Origin: RGIG8700 sp045648505
Lineage (GTDB): Bacteria; Bacillota; Clostridia; RGIG6154
DNA length: 45,795 bases
Assembly: GCA_045648505.1 (NCBI GenBank)
Contig: JAZROD010000018.1
Span: 1-45,795, forward strand
Direction of reading: 5' to 3'
Made by a program: the position numbers and the translations under genes. Positions 7,575-16,676 of this stretch are shown here, piece by piece; within the stretch, counting starts at the first letter, position 1, and the number at the start of each line of letters is the position of its first letter. The notes beneath the pieces were generated by a model. That model worked only from the letters and a program-made list of their open reading frames with translations, did no database searches and was not told the DNA's origin.

Positions 7575-7805
7575 GCGACACATTTGAATATATTTCATCG
7601 AAAGCGACATTTTTGTCTTTGGCAAAAATGCACGCTCTGTTAATATTCGCTTTTGGTGTTATTATTTAAAATGTGTCGCAACATTGGAGCTGTGCGTTTT
7701 TCGTGCACGCCCATGGTGTGCACTTTTTTAATTTCAGCTCCAAAGTTGCGACCAAGCAAAACTTAACGACCAAGGCTCCGCCAAACGGCGGGGCCTTGGT
7801 CGTTA
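7575..7805 (+). ncRNA. Unclassified structured RNA with switch-like helices
   Basis: A promoter-driven non-coding RNA is predicted. Helix A pairs TTGCGACACATTT (7573-7585) with AAATGTGTCGCAA (7669-7681) and encloses a 12-bp helix (7596-7607 with 7647-7658) capped by CATTTTTG/CAAAAATG. A second hairpin pairs TTGGAGCTG (7684-7692) with CAGCTCCAA (7735-7743) and encloses GTGCACGCC/GGTGTGCAC (7703-7723) followed by six Ts, a likely terminator that would give a ~155-nt RNA. GTCGCAAC (7675-7682) can leave helix A and pair with GTTGCGAC (7745-7752), so the two folds compete. A last 18-bp hairpin spans 7765-7804. It does not show tmRNA, RNase P or SRP signatures. Confidence 0.6.
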
Positions 7806-7923
7806 TTATAAAAAATAACTTCAACTAAAAAAACGAGTTCAGATTTTGCTGATTTAAGGCATAACACCTGTTTCGGATAAAAAAACGGAGGGATATTTTG
7901 ATAAAGGCAACCCGTAAATAAGC

Positions 7924-8044
7924 TTCAAAAATGGAGATAGATTTTGATAACCCCAAGTCGTAGCATATTGTAATATGTGAGGCTTGGGTTTATTAAAAAA
8001 CGAGTGCACCTTAAAGTGCACTCGTGGTGTAGCCCATTTTTGGA
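7924..8044 (-). repeat. Structured repeat element, copy 1, containing the purL terminator
   Basis: The outer stem is TTCAAAAATGG (7924-7934) with CCATTTTTGGA (8034-8044). Inside are hairpin A (7942-7998), whose core is CGTAG, then CATATTGTAATATG, then TGAGGC, and hairpin B (CGAGTGCAC, 8001-8009, with GTGCACTCG, 8016-8024). Read on the minus strand, hairpin B is followed by six Ts and is a good intrinsic terminator for purL, whose stop codon is 2 bp away. A partial extra copy of the hairpin A foot (GGATATTTTGATAA) lies at about 7891-7904. The same architecture recurs at 19170-19296. Confidence 0.75.
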
Positions 8045-8045
8045 C

Positions 8046-11000
8046 TTATTTGAAATATTTTACAGCGGAGGAGAACATCTTGATGTCGTATTCTCCGTAT
8101 ACATTCTTGTAGAGTCCGTTGCCGATTCTTTCACTGTGTCCCATTTTACCGAACACTCTGCCATCCGGTGATGTGATACCTTCGATAGCATACATTGAAT
8201 CGTTTGGATTGAATGCTACATCTGTTGTTGCATTACCTGCAAGGTCAACATACTGTGTTGCAATCTGTCCGTTTTCTGCAAGTTTTCTGATGAGTTCTTC
8301 TGATGCTATAAATCTTCCTTCACCGTGTGAAATCGGAACATTATATACATCACCAACATTTGTCTGTGCAAGCCATGGAGATTTGTTTGAAGCAATTCTT
8401 GTTCTTACAATCTTTGACTGATGTCTTGCAATTGTGTTGTAGGTAAGAGTTGGGCAGTTTTCATCTGTATCGATGATTTTTCCGTATGGCACAAGACCAA
8501 GTTTGATAAGTGCCTGGAAACCGTTACAGATACCACACATAAGACCGTCTCTGTTTTCAAGAAGATCTGTTACTGCATCTTTAATGATTTCATTTCTGAA
8601 TACTGCAGTAATAAACTTACCTGAACCTTCAGGTTCGTCACCGCCTGAGAATCCACCAGGGATGAAGATCATCTGTGATTCTTTAATTTTACTTGCAAAT
8701 TCATTAACACTCTTAACAATACCCTCCGGAGTTAAGTTGTTGATAACGAAGATTTCGCTTTCTGCACCTGCATCTTCCATAGCTTTTGCTGAATCAAATT
8801 CACAGTTTGTGCCAGGGAATACAGGGATAATTACTTTTGGTTTTGCAACTTTGATTGAAGGAGCAACTCTTTCTTTTGCTTCATAAGAGAAGTTTTCAAC
8901 CTTGCTGTCTTTATGAGCAATATTGCAGCTGAAGATTTTTTCAAGCTTGTCTTCGTAAGTTTTATTGATTTCATCTGCTGAAATGCTTTCTGCACCAAAT
9001 ACAAATTCTTTCTTTTCTGTTACTGTACCAATTACAGTTTCGCCTTCTTTTGCATCTTCAACTTCGATTAAGAATGCACCGTAATTGTATTTAAACATAT
9101 CTTCAAGAGTAATGTTTTCGTATTCAAAACCAAAGCCATTACCCATTGCCATTTTCATAACTGCTTCTGCAATACCGCCGTATGTAAGAGTATAAACAGC
9201 TTTTGCTCTCTTTTCTCTTACCATTTTTGCAACTGTGTCGAAGCATTCAAGAAGTGAGCTTGTAACAGGAAGCTTGTTTTCGTCATACTGTGGCTGAACA
9301 AGAATAACCTTGCTGCCTGCTTCTTTGAATTCACCACTTACGATGTTTTCAACTTTTTCTGTTGTTACTGCAAATGAAACGAGTGTTGGTGGAACATCAA
9401 TATTTTCAAAAGAACCACTCATTGAGTCCTTACCACCGATTGAACCGATTTTAAGTTCCATCTGTGCTTTAAATGCACCTAAAAGTGCTGATAAAGGTTT
9501 ACCCCATCTTCTTTCTTCTTTGCCAAGCTTTTCAAAATATTCTTGGAATGTTAAATAAACATCTTTAAATTCTGCACCGTTTGCAATAAGTTTTGCAACA
9601 GATTCAACAACTGCATAGTATGCACCGTGGAACTGGCTCTTTTCTGAAATGAATGGGTTGAAGCCCCATGACATAAGTGAACAGTCATTTGTGTGCTTCT
9701 TTTCTACAGAAATTTTCTGTACCATTGCCTGAGCAGGTGTTAACTGATATTTACCGCCAAATGGCATCATAACTGTACCTGCGCCGATAGTTGAGTCGAA
9801 TCTTTCTGAAAGACCTCTCTTTGAGCAAACATTAAGGTCTTCTGCAAGTGCTTTATAACCATCTTTGAAGTTTGCAGGAATTTCTTTATCGAAATTCTGA
9901 AGTGCTGCAGGCTGTGCATTAACATGCTTTTCTGCACCGTTAGAGTTAAGGAATTCTCTGTTAATATCACAGATTGTTTTTCCGTTCCAGTGCATAACAA
10001 GTCTTTTTGCTTCTGTTACTTTTGCAACGATTGTTGCTTCTAAGTTTTCTTTTTCGGCAAGAGCTAAAAATGCATCTGCATCTCCTTTTTCTACAACAAC
10101 TGCCATTCTTTCCTGAGATTCAGAGATTGCAAGTTCTGTACCGTCAAGACCGTCATATTTTTTCTTAACTTCGTTAAGGTTAATTTCAAGACCATCTGCA
10201 AGTTCACCGATAGCAACTGAAACACCACCTGCACCAAAGTCGTTACATCTTTTGATCATCTTTGTTGCAACAGGGTTTCTGAATAATCTCTGAAGTTTTC
10301 TTTCTTCAGGAGCATTACCCTTCTGTACTTCAGCACCACAGCTTGTAAGAGATGAAGCTGTGTGTGATTTTGAAGAACCGGTAGCACCGCCGCAACCGTC
10401 TCTTCCAGTTCTTCCGCCAAGAAGAATAACAACATCGCCAGGATCAGGACATTCACGACGAACATTTTCCTGAGGAGCAGCTGCTATAACTGCACCGATT
10501 TCCATTCTTTTTGCTTTGTAACCATCGTGATAAAGTTCATCTACAATACCAGTAGCAAGACCAATCTGGTTACCGTATGATGAATAACCTGCAGCTGCAG
10601 TTGTTACGATTTTTCTCTGTGGTAATTTACCCGGAAGTGTTTCTGCAACCGGTGTTAAAGGATCTGCTGCACCTGTTACTCTCATTGCGCCATATACATA
10701 AGAACGACCTGAAAGTGGGTCTCTTATAGCACCACCGATACATGTTGCCGCACCACCGAATGGTTCAATTTCTGTTGGGTGGTTATGTGTTTCGTTTTTG
10801 AAGAGAAGAAGCCAAGGTTCTTTTTCACCGTCAACTTCAACTTCAATTTTTACTGTACAAGCATTGATTTCTTCTGATTCGTCAAGCTTGTTAAGATGGC
10901 CTGTCTTTTTAAGGTATTTAACTGCAACTGTTGCAATATCCATAAGTGTAACAGGCTTTTTGTTACCTACTGCTTCTTTTGTTGCAAGATATTCTTCATA

Positions 11001-11732
11001 AGTTTTGTTCAATAATTCATCAGCGAATTTAATTGAATCAATATGAGTTGAGAAAGTTGTGTGTCTGCAGTGGTCTGACCAGTATGTGTCAATCATTCTG
11101 ATTTCTGTGATTGTAGGGTCTCTGTCTTCCTTAATAAAATACTGCTGACAGAACTTAATATCATCAATATCCATTGCAAGACCATAACTTGCAATAAAGT
11201 CTGCAAGACCTGCTTCGTCTAAAGCGATGAAGCCTTCAAGTGTTGCAACAGCTTCAGGTGTTTCATACTCTGTTTTAAGAGTTTCTTTTGTTTCAAGAGA
11301 TGCTTCCATAGATTCAACGGCATTAATAACATAGCCTTTGATTTTGTTTACATCTTCTTCTGTGATGTTTCCGTACATAAGGAAAACCTTTGCAGTACGA
11401 ACAAGTGGTTTTTCGCCCTGAGAAATAAGCTGAATACACTGTGCCGCAGAATCTGCTCTCTGGTCAAACTGACCAGGAAGGAATTCGCTTGCAAACACTT
11501 TTGCATTACCGATTTCAAGGGTTTCACTTATATCATCAAGCTGTGGTTCTGAAAATACAGTCTGACAAGCATAATCAAAAAGTTCTCTGCTTATGCCTTC
11601 CACATCATAACGATTTATAATTCTTATATCTTCCAATTCTTTAATACCAAGGAAAGATTTGATTTCTGATAAAAGACCTTTCGCTTCGTTTCTGAACTGT
11701 TCTTTCTTTTCTGAATAAATACGATAAACCAA
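8046..11732 (-). CDS. purL: Phosphoribosylformylglycinamidine synthase, single polypeptide
   Basis: The 1228-residue enzyme converts FGAR, ATP and glutamine to FGAM. It contains an N-terminal PurS-like part, the FGAR-AT linker with WSDHCRHTTF, two AIR-synthase-like halves (KNETHNHPTEIEPFGGAATCIGG, GGRTGRDGCGGATGSS and DFGAGGVSVAIGELADG, each a separate stretch), and a C-terminal class I glutaminase with nucleophile Cys in MCGICNGFQ and the HGEGRF segment. It is the large bacterial or eukaryote-like form rather than the PurS/PurL/PurQ trio. The start is TTG, preceded at a good distance by GGAGGTG. It begins 3 bp after the purD stop and ends at a terminator within repeat copy 1. Confidence 0.96.
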   Translation of the reverse strand: MVYRIYSEKKEQFRNEAKGLLSEIKSFLGIKELEDIRIINRYDVEGISRELFDYACQTVFSEPQLDDISETLEIGNAKVFASEFLPGQFDQRADSAAQCIQLISQGEKPLVRTAKVFLMYGNITEEDVNKIKGYVINAVESMEASLETKETLKTEYETPEAVATLEGFIALDEAGLADFIASYGLAMDIDDIKFCQQYFIKEDRDPTITEIRMIDTYWSDHCRHTTFSTHIDSIKFADELLNKTYEEYLATKEAVGNKKPVTLMDIATVAVKYLKKTGHLNKLDESEEINACTVKIEVEVDGEKEPWLLLFKNETHNHPTEIEPFGGAATCIGGAIRDPLSGRSYVYGAMRVTGAADPLTPVAETLPGKLPQRKIVTTAAAGYSSYGNQIGLATGIVDELYHDGYKAKRMEIGAVIAAAPQENVRRECPDPGDVVILLGGRTGRDGCGGATGSSKSHTASSLTSCGAEVQKGNAPEERKLQRLFRNPVATKMIKRCNDFGAGGVSVAIGELADGLEINLNEVKKKYDGLDGTELAISESQERMAVVVEKGDADAFLALAEKENLEATIVAKVTEAKRLVMHWNGKTICDINREFLNSNGAEKHVNAQPAALQNFDKEIPANFKDGYKALAEDLNVCSKRGLSERFDSTIGAGTVMMPFGGKYQLTPAQAMVQKISVEKKHTNDCSLMSWGFNPFISEKSQFHGAYYAVVESVAKLIANGAEFKDVYLTFQEYFEKLGKEERRWGKPLSALLGAFKAQMELKIGSIGGKDSMSGSFENIDVPPTLVSFAVTTEKVENIVSGEFKEAGSKVILVQPQYDENKLPVTSSLLECFDTVAKMVREKRAKAVYTLTYGGIAEAVMKMAMGNGFGFEYENITLEDMFKYNYGAFLIEVEDAKEGETVIGTVTEKKEFVFGAESISADEINKTYEDKLEKIFSCNIAHKDSKVENFSYEAKERVAPSIKVAKPKVIIPVFPGTNCEFDSAKAMEDAGAESEIFVINNLTPEGIVKSVNEFASKIKESQMIFIPGGFSGGDEPEGSGKFITAVFRNEIIKDAVTDLLENRDGLMCGICNGFQALIKLGLVPYGKIIDTDENCPTLTYNTIARHQSKIVRTRIASNKSPWLAQTNVGDVYNVPISHGEGRFIASEELIRKLAENGQIATQYVDLAGNATTDVAFNPNDSMYAIEGITSPDGRVFGKMGHSERIGNGLYKNVYGEYDIKMFSSAVKYFK

Positions 11733-11735
11733 AAC

Positions 11736-12989
11736 TTACACCTCCAACGCTTTCTTGCCTATATCTTTTCTGAAGAACTTATTATCAAAGTGAACAAGCT
11801 CAACATCTTTATAAGCATTTTCAATTGCTTCTTTAAGGTTGCTGCCGGTAGCAGTAACACCTAAAACTCTGCCGCCTGAGGTTAAAAGTTTTTCTCCTTC
11901 AAGCTTTGCACCTGCAACATAAATATTTTTATCTTCAGGCATTGTTATTTCAAAGCCTTTTTCATAGCTCTGTGGATATCCCTTTGATGCCATAACAACA
12001 CAACAAGCGCTTTCGTTTTTGAATTTAACTTCAATCTCGCTTAATCTTTCGTCTGTTGTTGCCATCATAACTTCTAAAAGGTCTGATTCTAAAAGTGGAA
12101 GAACTACCTGAGTTTCAGGATCACCGAAACGACAGTTGTATTCAATAACCTTAGGACCATCTTTTGTAATCATAAGACCAAAGTAAAGACATCCTTTAAA
12201 GGTTCTTCCTTCGCTGTTCATAGCCTCAATTGTTGGAATAAAGATTTTTTCCATACATTCTTTGGCTACTGTTTCTGTATAATAAGGGTTTGGGGCAATT
12301 GTTCCCATACCACCGGTGTTTAAGCCTTCATCATTATCAAGCGCTCTTTTGTGGTCCATTGAAGAAACCATAGGTACAACTGTTTTCCCGTCTGTGAAAG
12401 ATAAAACAGAAACTTCAGGACCTGTTAAAAATTCTTCAATAACGATATTGTTTCCACTTGCACCAAAAACCTTATCTTCCATAATTGATTTAACTGCATC
12501 AACCGCCTCTTCTCTTGTCATGGCAATAATAACACCTTTACCAAGAGCAAGACCGTCCGCCTTAACAACAACCGGAATTGCACATTCATTAACATAAGCA
12601 AGTGCTTTTTCCTTGTCATTAAAGGTTTCATACTGAGCAGTAGGAATGTTGTATTTTTTCATAAGGTCTTTTGAGAAAACCTTACTTCCTTCAATTATTG
12701 CCGCATTTGCTTTTGGCCCGAAGCATTTAATACCCGCTTCTTCTAAAGCATCAACAAATCCGTCAACCAAAGGATTATCAGGAGCAACTACACAGTAGTC
12801 AATTTTATTTTCTACTGCAAATGCAACCATTTTATCTTTTTCTTCAGCTGAAATATTAACTATTTCTGCATCCTTTGCAATACCACCATTTCCAGGCGCT
12901 GCATAGATTTTTTCAACTTTTTTGCTTTCTTTAAGCTTTTTTATAATAGCGTGTTCTCGACCGCCGCCACCAACTACAAGTATTTTCAT
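11736..12989 (-). CDS. purD: Phosphoribosylamine--glycine ligase
   Basis: The 417-residue ATP-grasp enzyme joins glycine to phosphoribosylamine to form GAR. It begins MKILVVGGGGREHAII, the typical PurD start. ATP-grasp residues are seen in VVKADGLALGKGV, VIEEFLTGPEVSVL and LNTGGMGTIAPNPY, and the metal-binding stretch is EYNCRFGDPETQVVLPLL. The ATG at 12989 was chosen over a longer frame because GGAGG lies just upstream and because it overlaps the purN stop by 4 bp. The operon order purN-purD-purL lacks the purH often found between purN and purD. Confidence 0.96.
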   Translation of the reverse strand: MKILVVGGGGREHAIIKKLKESKKVEKIYAAPGNGGIAKDAEIVNISAEEKDKMVAFAVENKIDYCVVAPDNPLVDGFVDALEEAGIKCFGPKANAAIIEGSKVFSKDLMKKYNIPTAQYETFNDKEKALAYVNECAIPVVVKADGLALGKGVIIAMTREEAVDAVKSIMEDKVFGASGNNIVIEEFLTGPEVSVLSFTDGKTVVPMVSSMDHKRALDNDEGLNTGGMGTIAPNPYYTETVAKECMEKIFIPTIEAMNSEGRTFKGCLYFGLMITKDGPKVIEYNCRFGDPETQVVLPLLESDLLEVMMATTDERLSEIEVKFKNESACCVVMASKGYPQSYEKGFEITMPEDKNIYVAGAKLEGEKLLTSGGRVLGVTATGSNLKEAIENAYKDVELVHFDNKFFRKDIGKKALEV

Positions 12990-13597
12990 TTTCTGTCCTC
13001 CAGCATCTTCTGTGAAACTATTTCTGCAGCTTTTGGAAGTATTATCCATTCTGCATTTTCCATAACTCTTTTCTGAAGAGTTTCAGGAGTGTCGCCCTCA
13101 AGAATTTCAACCGCTTTCTGTGCGATGATTTTTCCGCCGTCGGGAATTTCGTTAACAAAGTGAACTGTTGCACCTGTTACCTTAACGCCATACTCAAGTG
13201 CCGCTTCGTGCACCTTTAAGCCATAAAAACCTTCGCCACAGAAAGAAGGAATAAGTGATGGATGAACATTTATTATTCTGTTTGCATATTTTGTTGTGAA
13301 TCTTTCGCTTAAAATCTGCATAAAACCTGCAAGAATAATAAAGTCTATTTTATTTTCTTCAAGAACAGAAATTATCTTTTCTTCAAATTCCTGCTTTGAA
13401 GCACATTCCTTTTTAACTATTACTTCTGTTTTAATATTGTTATTTTCTGCTCTTGTAAGGGCATAAGCTTCTTTTTTATCGGCAACAACAAGTTCAACCT
13501 TTCCACTTGTTAAAATCCCCGCCTTCTGTGCATCAATAATTGCCTGAAGGTTTGTGCCTCCCCCTGATACAAGAACCGCAATTCTTATAGTGCTCAT
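12986..13597 (-). CDS. purN: Phosphoribosylglycinamide formyltransferase
   Basis: The 203-residue folate-dependent GART transfers a formyl group from 10-formyl-THF to GAR. Signature residues are VLVSGGGTNLQAIID near the N terminus, FMQILSERF, and RIINVHPSLIPSFCGEGFYG with the catalytic N-x-H arrangement, followed by KVTGATVHFVNEIPDGG with the catalytic Asp region. Start and stop overlap the neighbours purM and purD by 4 bp each, showing tight translational coupling. Confidence 0.96.
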   Translation of the reverse strand: MSTIRIAVLVSGGGTNLQAIIDAQKAGILTSGKVELVVADKKEAYALTRAENNNIKTEVIVKKECASKQEFEEKIISVLEENKIDFIILAGFMQILSERFTTKYANRIINVHPSLIPSFCGEGFYGLKVHEAALEYGVKVTGATVHFVNEIPDGGKIIAQKAVEILEGDTPETLQKRVMENAEWIILPKAAEIVSQKMLEDRK

Positions 13598-14637
13598 AAA
13601 ATAATTTTTTCTTCTCCCTTAACGATTTCACCAATTACATAAGCATCTTCTTCTCCGTTTGCTTTTAAGATTTCAAGAGCTTTTTCTTTATCTTCTTTAG
13701 AAACAACAACTGTCATACCAACGCCCATATTGAATGTGTTGAACATATCTCTTTCTGAAATATTGCCTTTTTCAGCAATGATTTCAAAGAGTGGGTGAAT
13801 CTGAACAGCGTCTTTGTTGATTTTAGCTGTGAATCCGTCCGGAATACTACGTGGAATATTTTCATAGAAGCCGCCACCTGTGATGTGTGATACAGATTTA
13901 ACTGTAACTTCATCAAAAAGTGCAACCATAGGCTTAACATAAATCTTTGTAGGTGTTAAAAGTGCTTCACCGATTGACTTACCGCCAAGCTTTTCATATT
14001 TTTCGCTTAAATCTGCGTTTTCAACATCAAAAACTTTTCTTACAAGTGAGAAACCGTTTGAGTGAACGCCGCTTGATTTAAGAGCGATAATAACGTCGCC
14101 TTCTTCAATCTTTGAATTGTCAACGATTTTTTCTTTATCTACAATACCAACGCCAAAACCTGCTAAATCGTATTCATCAACAGGATAGAAACCTGGCATT
14201 TCTGCAGTTTCGCCACCGATTAATGCTGAACCTGACTGTCTGCAGCCTTCTGCAACACCTGCAACAATCTGTGCAATTTTTTCAGGAACGTTTTTACCGC
14301 ATGCGATGTAGTCAAGGAAAAACAATGGTCTTGCACCGCAACAAATAATGTCATTAACACACATAGCAACACAGTCAATACCAACTGTATCGTGCTTGTC
14401 AAGAAGGAACGCAAGTTTAAGCTTTGTTCCAACGCCGTCTGTACCGCTAACTAATACCGGTTGTTTCATACCTGCAAGGTTTGGCATAAAGAGTCCGCCA
14501 AAACCACCTACATCAGAACAAACTCCGTCTGTTAAAGTTGTTTTGATGTGTTCTTTCATAAGTTCTACTGCTTTGTAACCTGCAGTAATGTCAACACCTG
14601 CTGCTGCGTAACTGTCTGATTTTGAATTAGTATGCAT
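13594..14637 (-). CDS. purM: Phosphoribosylformylglycinamidine cyclo-ligase
   Basis: AIR synthase (347 residues) closes FGAM to aminoimidazole ribotide using ATP. Family motifs include YAAAGVDITAGYKAVELM at the N terminus, VSGTDGVGTKLKLAF for nucleotide binding, LIGGETAEMPGFY, KSSGVHSNGFSLVRKV, and HITGGGFYENIPR. The length is typical. It overlaps purN by 4 bp and starts 31 bp after purF, behind a GGAG-type ribosome site. Confidence 0.96.
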   Translation of the reverse strand: MHTNSKSDSYAAAGVDITAGYKAVELMKEHIKTTLTDGVCSDVGGFGGLFMPNLAGMKQPVLVSGTDGVGTKLKLAFLLDKHDTVGIDCVAMCVNDIICCGARPLFFLDYIACGKNVPEKIAQIVAGVAEGCRQSGSALIGGETAEMPGFYPVDEYDLAGFGVGIVDKEKIVDNSKIEEGDVIIALKSSGVHSNGFSLVRKVFDVENADLSEKYEKLGGKSIGEALLTPTKIYVKPMVALFDEVTVKSVSHITGGGFYENIPRSIPDGFTAKINKDAVQIHPLFEIIAEKGNISERDMFNTFNMGVGMTVVVSKEDKEKALEILKANGEEDAYVIGEIVKGEEKIIL

Positions 14638-14668
14638 TTCTCATTTCTCCTATTTATATCAATATTTT

Positions 14669-16093
14669 TTATTCTTTTCCGTCCCAGCAATATGTGCAAA
14701 GTTTGCATCTGTCAATTCCGATTGCTTTCACAATACCTTCAATTGACTGGAAATCAAGTGATGCAAAATTAAATTTCTCTGCAATTGCTTTTCTTAAGTT
14801 TTTACCTCTTGTTGTTTCGCCACTGCTGTATTCTTCAATGTGCTTAAAGCCTTCTTCGCCTTCAAGTTCCATTATAACTCTTCTTGCTATAAGCTCCATT
14901 TCACTACTTGAGCTTGAGAAGTTTAAATATTTACATCCGTACATAATCGGAGGACACGCAGAACGCATATGAACTGACTTTGCTCCGTTATCATAAAGAA
15001 AATCTACAGTTTCTTTAAGCTGAGTTCCTCGAACAATTGAGTCATCAACAAAAAGAAGATTTTTATCTTTGATAAGCTCATGTACCGGAATTTGTTTCAT
15101 TTTTGCTATTTTATTTCTGTCCGACTGTCTTGCCGGAGTAAAGCTTCTTGGCCATGTTGGAGTATATTTTATAAAAGGTCTTGCAAAAGGAACGCCGCTT
15201 TTGTTTGCATATCCGATTGCGTGAGGAGTTCCGCTGTCAGGAACACCGCTAACATAGTCAAGGTCCTGGGCAACACCGTTTTCCTTGTCATACTCTGCCA
15301 TAAGCTCTCCGTTTTTGTATCTCATACACTCAACATTAATTCCTTCATAGGTTGAGTTCGGATATCCGTAATAGCTCCAGAGGAAAGCACAGATTTTCAT
15401 TTCCTTGCCCGGCTCTGCAAGTTGCTTCACTTCATCCGCGGTAATATGAACAATTTCGCCAGGTCCAAGCTCTTTTACAAACTCATATCCAAGCTTTGTG
15501 TATGCAAAGGCTTCAAAGGAAACCGCATAACCATCTTCACATTTACCGATTGATACCGGCAATCTGCCAAACTTATCACGGGCAGCAATAATGCTTCCGT
15601 CATCTTTTAAAATAAGGATTGATGCAGTACCTTCGATGGTATCCTGAGCATACTTAATGCCCTCTGCAAAATCATTTTTTGTGTTGATAAGTGCGGCAAT
15701 CAATTCTGTGTTATTAATAGCCCCGCCGGTCATAGCATTGAAATGACCGTGATTTTGTTTAAGGAAATTTTCAATAATTTCTGCTTTATTGGTAACACGT
15801 CCTACAATACAGATTGCATAAGTTCCAACCGCAGAGCTTATTAAAAGTGGCTGAGGGTCTGTATCACTTATACATCCTATTGATGCATTCCCCTTCATTT
15901 CATCAAAAACACCGTCAAACTTGGTACGAAAAGGTGAATTTTCTATATTGTGTATGTCTCTCTGTAAGCCGATTTCTTCATCATAAGACGCCATACCGCC
16001 TCTTTTTGTTCCAAGATGCGAATGGTAATCAGTACCGAAGAAGACATCATAAATTGCGTCATTTTTCTTAACTGCTCCGAAAAAGCCTCCCAT
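14669..16093 (-). CDS. purF: Amidophosphoribosyltransferase variant without the glutaminase cysteine
   Basis: This is a 474-residue PurF homologue. The phosphoribosyltransferase half is intact, with the PRPP loop LLFVDDSIVRGTQLK, and candidate 4Fe-4S ligands are present at KICAFLW, MYGCKYL and RCKLCTYCW. The N terminus reads MGGFFGAV where active PurF has CG(I/V)FG, so the Cys nucleophile is Gly. The usual HNGN segment reads IVGRVTN. GGAGG lies just before the ATG and no upstream Cys is encoded in frame. Similar MGGFFG proteins are known to me from Clostridia. The reaction may use free ammonia or a partner glutaminase; the operon position supports a purine role. Confidence 0.88.
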   Translation of the reverse strand: MGGFFGAVKKNDAIYDVFFGTDYHSHLGTKRGGMASYDEEIGLQRDIHNIENSPFRTKFDGVFDEMKGNASIGCISDTDPQPLLISSAVGTYAICIVGRVTNKAEIIENFLKQNHGHFNAMTGGAINNTELIAALINTKNDFAEGIKYAQDTIEGTASILILKDDGSIIAARDKFGRLPVSIGKCEDGYAVSFEAFAYTKLGYEFVKELGPGEIVHITADEVKQLAEPGKEMKICAFLWSYYGYPNSTYEGINVECMRYKNGELMAEYDKENGVAQDLDYVSGVPDSGTPHAIGYANKSGVPFARPFIKYTPTWPRSFTPARQSDRNKIAKMKQIPVHELIKDKNLLFVDDSIVRGTQLKETVDFLYDNGAKSVHMRSACPPIMYGCKYLNFSSSSSEMELIARRVIMELEGEEGFKHIEEYSSGETTRGKNLRKAIAEKFNFASLDFQSIEGIVKAIGIDRCKLCTYCWDGKE

Positions 16094-16113
16094 ACTTTAC
16101 CTCCGATTTATTG

Positions 16114-16608
16114 TCAGTTGTTGAATTTTTCACATGCAGCCTTGTCCTTTTCAAGAACGAGCTTTGCTGCAGCCTCTCTTTTTTCTTTGAGTAATGCATA
16201 AAGAGCATCATCTGATGTTGCAAGAATTTCAATTGCAAGAAGTGCGGCATTTGCACCACCATCAATTGCAACTGTTGCAACAGGGATACCTGATGGCATC
16301 ATAACTGTGGAAAGGAGTGCATCCATTCCGTCTAAATTTTTGCTTTTTGCAGGAATTCCGATAACAGGAAGGAGTGTGTTTGCGGCAATAGCACCTGCTA
16401 AGTGTGCCGCCATACCTGCGATAGCAATAATAGCACCGAATCCATTTTCTTTAGCGCTTTGTGTAAACTCTGCAGCTTCTTTTGGAGTTCTGTGTGCTGA
16501 ATATATATGCACCTCAAAAGGAACACCATATTCCTTTAAAGTGTTAACGGCTTTTTCAGCGATAGGCATATCACTGTCAGAGCCCATAATAATAGCAACT
16601 TTTTTCAT
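16114..16608 (-). CDS. purE: N5-carboxyaminoimidazole ribonucleotide mutase
   Basis: The 164-residue class I PurE shows MGSDSDMPIAEKAVNTL, with the serine and aspartate of the SDSD substrate motif, SAHRTPKEAAEF with the catalytic His, and AGMAAHLAGAIAANTLLPVIG. It shifts the carboxyl group of N5-CAIR to give CAIR. As PurE and not a class II enzyme, it normally needs PurK, which is not in this window. It is the first gene of the purine operon, with a strong promoter at 16648-16676. Confidence 0.95.
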   Translation of the reverse strand: MKKVAIIMGSDSDMPIAEKAVNTLKEYGVPFEVHIYSAHRTPKEAAEFTQSAKENGFGAIIAIAGMAAHLAGAIAANTLLPVIGIPAKSKNLDGMDALLSTVMMPSGIPVATVAIDGGANAALLAIEILATSDDALYALLKEKREAAAKLVLEKDKAACEKFNN

Positions 16609-16647
16609 ATTATCAATCCTTTCTCCATTATACCCATAATATATGAC

Positions 16648-16676
16648 ATTTTACCACAAAAACTACCTGTTGTCAA
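16648..16676 (-). promoter_or_regulatory. Promoter of the purine operon
   Basis: On the minus strand, a consensus TTGACA (16676-16671) and TAAAAT (16653-16648) are 17 bp apart. The -35 element overlaps the last codons of the upstream radical SAM gene. The leader is only about 30-40 nt, so there is no room for a guanine riboswitch, and I see no PurBox match. Confidence 0.8.

Noticed and set aside
7575..7805. tmRNA, RNase P RNA or SRP RNA
   Set aside because: No CCA-ended tRNA-like domain, no GAGGAAAGTCC-type core and no SRP tetraloop helix are visible.
7898..7921. Seven-codon plus-strand ORF (TTG start behind GGAGGG)
   Set aside because: The GGAGGGATATTTTG segment is a partial repeat of the structured element, and the ORF is too short to support.
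11736..12989. Longer purD frame starting at 13049
   Set aside because: The extra residues are in the purN coding region. The ribosome site and family start both support 12989.
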